Origin: Salisapilia sapeloensis
Lineage: Eukaryota; Oomycota; Peronosporomycetes; Peronosporales; Salisapiliaceae
DNA: 64,000 bases
Direction: 5' to 3'
Assembly: GCA_023334545.1 (NCBI GenBank)
Contig: JAADVB010000065.1
Span: 1-64,000 of the forward strand
Shown: positions 9,747 through 21,200 of the stretch, in pieces
Position numbering within the stretch: position 1 is the stretch's first letter
How the letters are laid out: each line of letters opens with the position of its first letter
Position numbers and translations under genes: made by a program
The notes under the pieces: generated by a model
Seen by the model: only the letters and a program-made list of their open reading frames with translations
The model's database searches: none
Told to the model about the DNA's origin: nothing

Positions 9747-10726
9747 ATGACAATTTCGGCGAACGTGCGCAACGAGCTCTTTGAGCTAGGCGCCGCCGAA
9801 CAAGCACGTCTCATACGCATTCGTCCTACGGACGCCAAGGCCGGTACAACAGTTTATTCAAGCCGCCAGTCCCAGCCTCTACGCATGTGGACGCAAGAAG
9901 AGGTATGACATTCTTCAAATAGCTCAATTGTACTCGATTGCTCACCAGGAAGAAAATATAGCACGAGAAATTTCTGGAAGCAATGGAAAAGTACCCTTCT
10001 GGCCCTTGGAAGAACATTGCAGCATTTATCGGTACCAAGACCACTCGTCAGACGATGGTATGAACCCCTACGTCCGTTTTCATTAACCTCATGCATATTT
10101 ATTTATACTTTGCTATTAATGACCAGACCCATGCTCAAAAGTATCGTCAGAAAATTGGTCGATGGCGCCGTGGTTTGCGCCATAAAGGACGCCGCGGAGC
10201 TTCCGCAACGGCATCGAATCAACCGAGTGAAGATGATGGTGGTCATCAGAAGGCGGAGGACCAGGAGACGAACAGCCATCAAGGGGAGGCAGCTGCCAAC
10301 GACGAGCTTTTCCGTCTCGCAGAGGTCGCGTCGTCTTCTGTTCGTCCAAACAACGAAGGTGAGGGTTTGGAACCAGCGCAAGAAGAAAAGTTTACTGCGA
10401 CAAGTAGCAGGGAGCTGAATACGCGTGACAATGGAGTGAAACTTACACCGTTGAGACAGACGTCCGGCATGGAAGCCTCTCAACACTTTCTGCACGATGA
10501 CGCGCGTAAGAACTCGATGCTGATGATGATGACCGCACCGATGGATCCGAACTACCAGTTACCGCCATTGCAGTATGGAGCGCCAATGGCGTCGATGGCG
10601 ATGCCGGCACCGGAGCCTATGGACACGCGTAGCGTTGCTTCGAACAGCTCAGACGATGTGGCAATACCACCACTGCGATCGAAGATTAATCCAAACGTAT
10701 TGGAGCATCAGTATTCGACAGTCTGA
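9747..10726 (+). CDS. Myb-like transcription factor, paralogue 6 (three exons)
   Basis: Exons are 9747-9902, 9962-10057 and 10127-10726, with introns of 59 and 69 bp. The product has 283 residues. It begins MTISANVRNELFELG, then RLIRIRP. The Myb repeat spans about 47-95: MWTQEE, first intron, HEKFLEAMEKYPSGPWKNI, AAFIGTKTTRQTM, second intron, THAQKYRQKI. The second intron matches paralogues 2, 4 and 5. The first, between EE and H, is shared only with paralogue 7. The tail is charged, Ser/Thr-rich and Met-rich (MLMMMTAPMDP), with YQLPPLQYG. It lies tail-to-tail with the SEC20-like gene, 350 bp away. Confidence 0.87.
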
Positions 10727-11076
10727 AGAGGATGGAATGGACGTTGCGAAGGCCAGAGGAAGCACCACACACGTCTCGTTTTTACTTTTGGATTGGGAAG
10801 AACCTTTTTTTCTTTTGCTATGAGCGATAGAAGCTTGTAGATGAAAGGGAAATAGCTTGAGAACGAATGACACACCACGAATTAAGCCAAATGTTGCAGC
10901 TAAGTTGTAGTTCGAGTCAGATACGACCACCGAGGAAGCCACGGGCGGTTACGTTCGCGTCCTCTTCAATCACGTCGAGCGCTTTGGAATGGGCGACAAT
11001 ATCGAAATTTTTATTGCAAGTAGACTTGCCCATAACAAGTAGTGCTCTGCTCGCTTTCAAGCGTTGTGTACATTTT
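10727..11076. other. Convergent gap between Myb gene 6 and the SEC20-like gene
   Basis: This is presumed 3' untranslated sequence for both genes. No further gene is seen. Confidence 0.5.
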
Positions 11077-11998
11077 CTATAGAATGATCAAGCCTGACCG
11101 CTCGTAAACGATGAAAAGGATGGTAGAGGCGAGGATGGCGATGCCTGCACCTATCCATATCCGATCTTGACGAGCTTGCCACTGAATTGACAACGAATTA
11201 AATACACTTAGAAGAAGATGATAAAGTAAGATTATACCTGTAGAGCTTTAATCGTCTTGCGAACTTGTGCCAGTTCAGCATTTGCACTGCCATACTCCGA
11301 GTGTGACAGCTGAAGACTCGTACGACCATCATCTACAATGGGCTGAGCATCATTCTAAGCACGACTATCGACAGTTACTCACTTAAAACTTCGGTGACGG
11401 AGCCGACACGCTGGATTTCTTCTGACATGACCTGCTTTGTACGCTTTAAAGATGCTGTCACGTCTCCGGTATTACCATTTGCTTCCCTGCGATTTTATCA
11501 ATTAGTTCCCTAGACATTTATAATTCGCTACACAATTTACTTTCGTCGGCAACTACTGTCCTTGTCGGTGGCCAGCAACCTGTCTCGAGCATACTGCAGT
11601 CGGACTTTCTTCGCATGCTCCCGATAGGACACTTGAAACTAGAACATACTTTTAGATCCCTGGTCTACAACATAATTGATGACTGTCAATACCTTTTGGA
11701 GCTTTGCTACATATTTAGGAATCCGTTGTTGATGTTCGTTTGCTATTTGCTGCGCTTCGTGTTTCTCCTTTACATCCATAATTTCCGCCGTAGAGTGCAC
11801 GAACGCCTGGACGGTCTTCCGATAGTCATCCAAGGCTTCTCTCAGCTTGTCTTCAAGCTCTTGCTCTTCTTCAATTGTATAACTAAATCCATATGCACCG
11901 TCCGCATCTCCACTGCCACTTTTGGACGCATCCAATGTAGCCAAAGCACGGTCAAGTACCTCTGATACATGTCTATCAGCCTCCTCAACTTGATTCAT
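11077..11998 (-). CDS. SEC20: SEC20/BNIP1-like SNARE (five exons)
   Basis: Exons are 11998-11693, 11638-11541, 11486-11383, 11332-11238 and 11181-11077. All junctions are GT-AG and in frame, giving 235 residues. The N-terminal 140 residues are predicted helical. Then comes a SNARE-like heptad segment (TASLKRTKQVMSEEIQRVG, then SLQLSHSEYGSANAELAQV), followed by a single C-terminal membrane span at about 209-227 (IWIGAGIAILASTILFIVY). This order matches SEC20 and BNIP1, tail-anchored ER Q-SNAREs that act with Use1, Ufe1/syntaxin 18 and Sec22 in Golgi-to-ER retrograde fusion. There is no lumenal HDEL at the end (it ends SGLIIL). Intron density is high compared with the intronless neighbour. SEC20 is the best fit; another Qb-type SNARE is possible. 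Confidence 0.8.
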
Positions 11999-12225
11999 GT
12001 TTGTTGTCTAGATTCGTTGTCTCCCTACTTAGATCAAGAGACTCTATTTAACCCAAAGCGTTGTTTCTACGACATTCCAATCCAACGAAGTTTGACAGTT
12101 TGACAGATGGCTAAATTCACGCCTGCTCGATCTGATTCCATTCGCGACGAGCTCCATCCCACGACGTGATTGGAATCCTGCGCTACTGCGTCGAAGACGC
12201 CATATCACAAGTGCTTTAAGGCATC
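11999..12225. promoter_or_regulatory. Divergent promoter between SEC20-like and VPS13-like genes
   Basis: 227 bp separate the two start codons on opposite strands, so both core promoters must lie here. I could not assign a clear initiator. The link is suggestive because both products act at ER membranes. Confidence 0.5.
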
Positions 12226-15200
12226 ATGTTCATCCAGCGCTACGTGTCCGCACTTGTGGATGCCGTACTGGGTAAATATGTGAAAAACTTGGATCCGGAG
12301 GCGCTCAAGATCAGCGTATGGAGCGGCGCGATTGAGATCGAAGCCGTGGAGCTCCAGCCAGGATTACCCATCCCAGGCCTCCCTGAAGTTCGTGTCGTCC
12401 AAGGAACACTCCATCAACTCAGGATCAATGTTCCGTGGCACAACCTAGCCAATCAACCGATGGAAGTAGCTGTCGAGGACGTGAGTCTGCTATTGGAAGT
12501 CGCTCACGAAGATGAGAACGCTTCATCACATACTGCAGAAGGTAGTGACGGCAAGAGTCAACGCCAAGAAGTACTACAAAGAAAACGTGCTACTATTGAT
12601 GCCATCGAACAGGCCACAAGCTTCCGCGAGCAGCAAAAGACACAGCAAAAGAACTCGAGTAGTGACGAAGGCGGATGGGCAAATAGTTTCTTCCTAAAGC
12701 TGCTTGTGAAGCTAGTCGATAATGTCCAGCTGTCCGTTCAAAGGGTTCACATACGACTGGAAGACCGGCAGTCGAATGTCCAACAGCCGTATGCAGTCGG
12801 CATCACGCTGCAGTCGCTCGTGATGCACTCTGCTGATGAAGATTGGAACTACACGATGGATGTGCGTGGTGGTGGATCTCCATCTGCACTCCTAAGGAAA
12901 AAACTAGAAGTCCATCGCTTTGGCATTTATTGGTCATTGCCGCTGCAGCAGGTGCCTTTAACTGTCTTCGAAGACAGCTTCGCCTTCACACGGCTGATGC
13001 AACGCTGCTTCTGGGCGACGACGCCAGAGCAACTAGCCCATATTCCAGCATTGATAGAGGATAGTGACTATCTGATTGCCCCTCTTTCCTTGTCGATGAA
13101 ACTAACCGTGAACGACGGCGATGGTAAGCTGGCGTTGACTCACCAAGAGCTAAGTGCTCGCGTCTTGTCGAGGCTCGGCACGCCTTGGATGGTCGAGACT
13201 ATCGACATGATCGGAGATGATGCGTGGGATGAATTCGTTCAGTCCATGCCTTCTCTCGCAGGCGGGCGCAAGTATACGTTGGGATTTGTGTTTTCAGAAG
13301 CATGGGCAGTGGCACGTGAGTGGTCGGAAGAAGAGGATGCGATTCCGACGCTAGAGCAGTTCAAACAAGCTCTTTCCAGTTGCCTGCTCTGGTCTGTCGA
13401 AGAAGTGAATCGAGTAGAGCGCAGTATCATCAAGTATCGTGAAGCTGTCGTGCAGGTGATGGACGAGAAAACGACGTACATTGACGCACAAGCAGACATT
13501 GATCATATCAATGTATCACTGTCTAGAGACCAGTACCTCAGCCAACTCTCTTTCGTCTCTTTCTTGACTAGCAGAAGGCGGCGAAAGCGCATTGCTGCCT
13601 TGCATCCAAAGCAAAGTGTGAAACAAAACCCGCGTGCCTGGTGGCGATTTGCAATCGAAGCAGTGTTGCTCGATGTGAGAGAGCGTATCGGTCGAGAAGA
13701 TTGGCGTGTGATGGACCATCAGCGACGTCAGCGGAAAAAGTATATGGAGTTGTATTTGCGTCTGTGGCACAGTTCTAGCTACGCAGCCACGCTCATTTCG
13801 AAAGGCGTGAAAGAAATGAGTAGTGAGGAAGCTGCCACAGCGTTTGACGATCTCGAGTACGAGTTGGAGACACCCAAGCTCTTGAGTCTTCGTCGTGCTG
13901 TTCGCAAAGACATGGCAAAGAAAGAGCTGCTGAAGCCAAAGTCCACCAAGACCTCAGAACAGACACCACAGACGAATGCAACGTGGTGGTCATGGCTTCG
14001 AGGCACTACGTCTTCTCCTCCTTCCCAAAGTGAAGAGAGTGCGTCGACTCCGGAGGATGAAAGGTGGAGCGAACAGGATACAAAGAAGCTTTATGAAGCT
14101 ATTGACTTCCACCCAGAAGAGGAAAGCATTGGCGAAGAAGATACATTGAATGCACAGACTGAGAGCGACTCTGAAAAAGCGTCAAACATGCAGCAGGTAC
14201 AAAAACGTAAAAAGTCCATGGGAGAACAGCAGCGTGTACTCTATCGTGTTCAGTCGACGCTGAAGCAAGCGACGCTGCAGCTCGGATGGAATCGCCACAG
14301 CGGCATGGGCAAACCACGCGACTTGCTACTGGCTGAATTTGACGACATGAACATCCAATTCCTTGTTCGTCCTTCTTCACTAGAAGTCGGTCTGCAGCTC
14401 CACGACGCGTACTTTTGCCAGAACGCATCGGACTTGGCGGATATTGTCAGGAGAGTGAAGCAGCAGTCGGTGTTTTCCACACGAGACTTTTTCCTTGAAC
14501 GCATGGACATGAACGAGATTCTGGAGAACCATCCAGAAGATGTCCAACAGCAGATGAGCAGTGTCCGACTGCGCCACTGCGAGAGGGAGCTGCCGGTGCT
14601 GGATTTAAGTCTTGCCTTGTATAGTGAAGAGCATGACCCAGACGATGCTAACGGCAGCGTCGTGGCAGAGGAAGGAGAGGTGGCCGGGTCGCACGCCACT
14701 GCGCAATACTCTCGAGTCATTCGCGTCTCGCTGGTAACGCAAGCAATCAAGTGCAACATCAACCTCGTCTTCCTGCTCAACCTCATGTCGTTCTTCCAGC
14801 GGCCTGTCAATGTGGACTTGTCTCGACTTGAAAACACGGCGTGGCGCAATGCACAACGGTTGCAGCGGTACAGCACACATCAGCTCAAGGAAGCTCTGGC
14901 GAGACGTACGAAGCTGGAGATGCAGCTGGATGTAGTGTCTCCATGGATCTCTATCGTGCGTGCTTCGGTGGACAAAGAGAAAGAGAGTTCGAGGAGGGTC
15001 GGCATCCTCTTGTTCTTGGGCCATCTGCGAGCGTCGACGTTGCATCCGACCAAGGAGAGACGGTCGAGCATGACGCCTCATACGTTCAGTAATGGAGAAG
15101 GAGACTTGGGCTCTGGCGCACAAGAGTTTATGGTGTCGAGCCCAACGGAAGAGCATCTATACGACGTCATTGATTTCTTTATCTCTGGCGTAGAAGTGCG

Positions 15201-18200
15201 TGTACTAGACAGTGTCCAACAGGATGCAGACGCTTTAACGGGAGATTGGCAGTACTTGCTGGAGAAGACTTCGTTAAAACTGAGCTCGCATTTGAGTGTG
15301 GCACCGAGAGACCCGACTATTCCACTGGTAAAGCTAGTGGGTGACGTCGCGACTGTGCAGCTGAATCTGTCCGCATCGAGCTTTCGCTCCCTCCTTTCGC
15401 TTGTGTACTCGTTCGCATACAACGTTAGCGATTTCAAAGAGCAGAATGCTCAAGTGGAAGAAATAGTGGATGTGGACGAAAACGATCAAGCGAGTAGCAA
15501 GGACACACGCAGTAGTTCTAGCCAAGTGCTACTGTCGCCGCCTCACTCCTCACATGGCATTGCTTCAGCCATGCGGAAGAAGAAGCGAATGGATTTCATG
15601 TCCACAACAGATTCACAGTCTGGGTCTTCCGAGCGGACCTCTGGAGGAGATGACAAGACACCTCTAGATAACGGAGTGCCTTCTTCCCCGACGCATCCAT
15701 TTGCAGCAACCGAGTCGTTCGGGACTGCTGCCACCATCGCTGCGTCCCACGCTGAAAAGGATCTCGAAGATCGAGATTTAATGAAACTATGGAGACGTGT
15801 GCTGTGCCACATGCGGTTCCACGTTGGCGAAATCGTGTTGAGATTACAGGTCAAAGAGATGGATGAACCGGGTACGCATAAGGTGATTGAGGCGAGACTG
15901 GGCGAGATCAACACGCGAGTCAAGATCCGATCGTATGACCGACGTCTCGAGTTTGGACTCGGTACATTTGTCCTGGAAGACATGGTACTTTCCCACTCGA
16001 CGAAAGAAAATGGGAAGCCCAACGTCATTCAAAGGAGGTTCATTATGGAATCAGGAGAAGCTGGGGAGAAGGAGATGCCGAAAAGCACGTCGGAGCATCT
16101 GATTCGATGGGCACTAACGAGTGTGAGCTCAGATGCACCGCTGCCCAAGGACAAAGGTCTATGCAAATACATTGCGTATGAGACACTCGTGCCTGATGCA
16201 ACTGCCAAGTATTCCGTCTGGCAAGATCCGTTGGTGACACCACTCTCGCTTGAAGCTAGCTTGCGCACACTTACGATCCACGTGCGTCAGGACACGATGG
16301 CTGAGATCATCGTCTTTTTTTTCAGTAGCAATCGCCCCACCGAGCCGGAACCTCCGAAAGAGACTGAGTCGTCACCAAAGAAGCGGGCGAGACCAAAGTC
16401 CAATGACCTGCCAGACCTGACGGAGGAAGATTTGCGTTCCGTCTCGTCATCTGACCGCCAAGTGCACGAATCGCTTTCTCGACGTCTTGGCGTGTGGGTA
16501 AAATCTTCGCTTCTTGAGAACGTAGCAGATAGTTCGTATGGATCGGATACAAAGCCTCCATCATGGTCAAAGCAAAGTACTGAAGCTGAGGAAAAAGCGG
16601 ACACTCCAGCACAGGAGGGAGACAAATGGGAAGATTTACCTGCAAAACTACAGCTACGTCTGCATGTAGACGGTCTCACCGTATTTCTGCATCAAGACGA
16701 AAAGGAAGTTGCCGAAGGAGCGTCGTCTGCCATCGTTAGTCTCTCAACGGAAAAGTTCTGTGGGTGCATTCACAAATTTCCGCGTTACATGAACATCTTC
16801 GCATCGCTCAGTTCTTTGAAACTTAGCGATACGTCGCTAACGGACCGCCATCATCGAGAAATCGTTTCACACGCGACGAGTCTCAAGGCGCACGAGAGTC
16901 CTACTCTTGAAAAGGAGTTTGGTCATGTCCCGACGGTTGAAGAAGTGCTGCAGACTTTAGAAGAGATTCCGGCTGTTTTCTCTTGTGCCATGCAGTTCTA
17001 CGGTCCAGATAATATCCAAGAGGCATGGCATCCCGGTTACTCGAACCGCTTCTCCGTGCGTCTCAAGTCCCCTCGTATCCGTGTACTGTACCGTTTCGTC
17101 GACGACATCCGCAACTACTTTTTCAATGGCATCTTGCTCCAAACGGTCATGTCGGTGTGGTATCGTGCTCGTCCTGAAATGTCATGGGAAGGCGATTTTC
17201 AGCTAGCTCAAGTAGCAACTGGACAGTCGTTCCAGTCCCACACAGAGTCGAACGATAAGAGTGGCGGCGAATCAACCGTCTTTGGCTCGGACGTGGTGTC
17301 CATGTTCCCTCTCTTAGACGTACAAATGGATGATGCTGTCTTGGAAATGCCACCGCATCGTGTGTCGTCTGAGGCTCTCATCTTACGTTACGACCGCTTC
17401 AAGTTCTCCAATGTTCACGTCTTGAACGAGTATGCTGATATGGATAATCGTGTGCTGGCGAAGGTGCTTTTGAATTCTTCCTTGTCACAGCTCAAGATGG
17501 AAGTTTCGACCTTGCGTATCGTGTCAAATATTCTACTCTTTACGGATGATGCACCAGGAATGAATTCAGGCGGAAGTTTCATGGAACAGAGTCTGCTAGG
17601 GTCCACGGACATTCATCTCGACATTAATTTGCGCACACTGTCAGCCATCAAAGTAGATATTGACTTCACGCCAGTACGTCTCGTGTGCAATCAAGAACAG
17701 TACGCCTTCCTCCTCCGAGTACCCTTCCAAAACCTACAAGAGCGTAGTCGCTATCGCTTCCCGATGCGATCGGCCGTAGAGCTACAGCATTTGCTAACTC
17801 GCGGTGGGAACCCTGAACGTCCGACCACACCACCGCCTTCAGAGCACTTTGAGGCCTCTGGTTTTTCGACGATGACAGGAGACATCATTACATCGATCAC
17901 ATCGGAAGTAGGAGAGGAGTCTGAAGACGATGCGTTTGACGAAGTGGGAGAGCAAGACGAGAAGCATGCGACTGTGGTGATCATCGTTCCTGAACTCACG
18001 ATGGAACTTTTGCGTGGATACCAGGGATACCAACCGTCCAGTAGTGGCGATTTGTCCATGGCAGACAAGGATAAAAAGTACCAAGGCTCGATTTGTGTCT
18101 TGGATTTCACCAAGTGCCGCACGCAGGTCGGCTATGCCTTCACCACGCGCAGGTTGGAGTCAGAGGTTACTATTGACGGCATCCATGTCCGTGATTCTCG

Positions 18201-21200
18201 AGCAGAGTCTCATATCTCTGAATCGTATCGCGATGTTGTCGTCTTTGAACAGCCTAGTGAAGACGAGTGGGATATGCTCAAGCAGACCAAGTCAGTACAA
18301 ATTCGCTTCGTGAAGGAAACTCGACAAGTGGAGGCAGGTAGTATCAAGCTGGAAGCGAGTGACAACAAGGAGGTACCTTCTGGAAGCCAAGATCACAGTC
18401 GTGGCAATAGCAATCTCTCTAATCCACCTTCTTCCTCCGAGACGAGGGAGAAAATGACGTCATCGAACCACGTACAAAGCTCAACGCGTAGTCGCGGAGG
18501 GCTTCGTAAGAGGAACACTTTGGCAGACTCCGTGACGGAACGCTCCAAGCTCTCTAATTCCCACTCTCGGCTTGTGTACGGTCGAGACATTGCGGAGTCA
18601 AGTGCGATCAGTCAACGGCTGCCAGGTAGACCTTTAGTCGATGAGAATCGAATGGAGTTGAATGTCGATGTACTCGGTTTCCGAGTCATTCCATCCAATA
18701 TTCACTACGATATTGTGCGCTTTGTACTGCATCGCGTCAGTAGTGCTGCTTATGACAGCGACAACGAAAGCACGACGAGCCGTAGCGATGGGAGAAGCAG
18801 TGAGTCCGGGGAAGACGGAGACGAGGATGAAGTCATCGATAGCGAGCAGTTGCTACCGTCCTATCGACTTATCTCGATCAATCTGACGCTCGGTCCATCG
18901 GCAGTACTGCTCGTAGAAGATCCATTTCGACAAAAGTCTCGTGCACTACGCTTTTCATGGGACGCGTCACTCTCGCTAGACTACTTGCGAACGATATACC
19001 CTAATGAATATATGGGGATTCAAGACTTCGACTGGATGGTGGACCGGAACCAAGTCTTTTTCAAGGGAGACATTAACAACATCCATGCCACGTCGAGGTT
19101 GTCGAAAGATAGCGTGTGGGCTGGAGGCGGCAATTTCTCTGCTGCAACGGCAGACTGTTTAAAACCTATCGGTCTTGGGTTCGAAATTCAAATGGACCTC
19201 GCCACTAGCTTTTTAGATTGTCGTGTCGCCTTTGATCGTATCATGGACCTTCGATTCGGGTACCTGGACTTTTGCACGACGTACGCTGCCTTGGAAAGCA
19301 TTTTGCGCATGTCGAGGTCTCGGTACGACAGTGAGAGTGAAGGTGCGAAGCGACCACGAGCGCACTCTTCATCCTCTGTGTCGTCCGCTACGAACGTCGA
19401 CCGATCCCCACCGTCTTCATCGTCCTCCTCTTCTGCTTCCGGCATGAATGCGTCGATGTATCGTACCGGATTGGCCGGCTCTCGAAAGAGATCCAACAGT
19501 GCGACGACCAAGTACGGCACTTCTCTAATCTACTTGATCTCTGCTAGCTTCCGCGGTCGTCTACAGACACGTCCTGTCGTTGGCATCTACAACTCTCCGT
19601 GGCGTAAGCGGTATCTAGTACTTCCGTACACGCCACAAGAGAGAAATCTAGTCGAAAGCGTCGCCTTCCGGATCCTGCCGGCACCAGGAAGCACGAAAGA
19701 GATTGGAGATGAAGTATACTATGGAGATCGGATCATCCTCGAAGTCGTTCCAAACCAGACCGAAGATATGTCTGCTCAGAAATCTCTTCGTAGCAATGCT
19801 GATGGACTCCAGCATCAAATGAGCTCCAGTCGATCACCTGAAGCAGGAGGTTTGTTAAGTGCTTCGATGACAGAGGACGCCAGTGCTCGGCGAATGCTAA
19901 TCAGCAAATACGACCGCCTTGGTGCTAATGGATACTTGGGTCTCGACGGTGCTGCTGGAACGTTTGAGACGACGATATGGAAGCACGGAACGACCGTATT
20001 CAACTCGGAGAAGAGCGTCGTGTTCGATCGAGATGTCATTGCGCTGGAAGAGATGACCATCTACCGTACATTCAGTCGTGCCGTGAAGAACCAGACCAGT
20101 CGAACGCCGGGTAATCGACAGCAGCCTGTACAATTTGGTTCGAGAGGAAAGAAAAAGCCTGATATGCAGGAGCTTACAGACTTGATGGGGACGAGTGCAA
20201 AGGAAGGTGGGGGCTATCTCATGTTCAATGGAGTTGGAGACGCACCGATTCCGTTCGCTTTGTCTATATCGACAGAACCGACGAAAGTAAACGATTCAGC
20301 GGAAACAACGAACGAGAATGAAACGAAGAAGAGAAGTGACTCATCCGATACAATGGACAAGGCCAAGCTTCCAGCAAAGACTCTTTTGGACAATTTGAAG
20401 GTCATCGAGTTCTCTCTACCCGGTGTCAACGCTACCATTGTCAACGATTATAACAACATGCTACTGCCGTTGCTTCACCTACGTGTGTCGAATTTGCATC
20501 TGGACGTGCGTGGTCAGCTCGACCAGCGCTTCAGTGCTCTCGCTCAACTCCGTTGTGGCGTTCAAGCATACAACTCCCAACTGGCTGTATGGGAGCCGTT
20601 TGTCGAAGACTTTAACGTCGATGCAGCATTACACGGTCGAGGCGGAGCACTATGTGACTACTGTCTGTCTGAACGACAGCAAGTGTCGCCCACTGGCATC
20701 AAGCTCCAGTGCGCTGGTCTCCCAACATGTCTTTTCCGCCCTGCCCGCACAGAAGTCTTCACTGAGGCACTCGCGCACTCGTGGCAGTCCAAGCATTTCA
20801 TCTACCGAGAGCTACTCCACCGATCGGATGGAGACGACGGGACAGTTACGGACGCAAACACGTTCGTGCTCGTCATCAAAGAGGACTTGAACATCAATCT
20901 TTCTCGCAACGTTGTGAACGTAATGCTGCACTTTGTAGCTCTTGTGACGCGCGTCGCTCCATCCGATGAGAGGTTGGCGATGCGTCTTGGTCCGTTCATC
21001 TACGTTGACAACAAGTCAGGTATCCCATTCCGTGTGGCACGCAATCAGTCCTCTGCATCAGGTCCACCACCTTCGGATGGTGTAAATCTCTTCAACAAGA
21101 GTCGGAATGAACTGCAGGATATGGTTCAGCCATCACTAGAGCAAGGTTTGGCGTCACCAACAGCTGACTGGATCACTGCCGAGAGTGGAGAACGAGTTGC

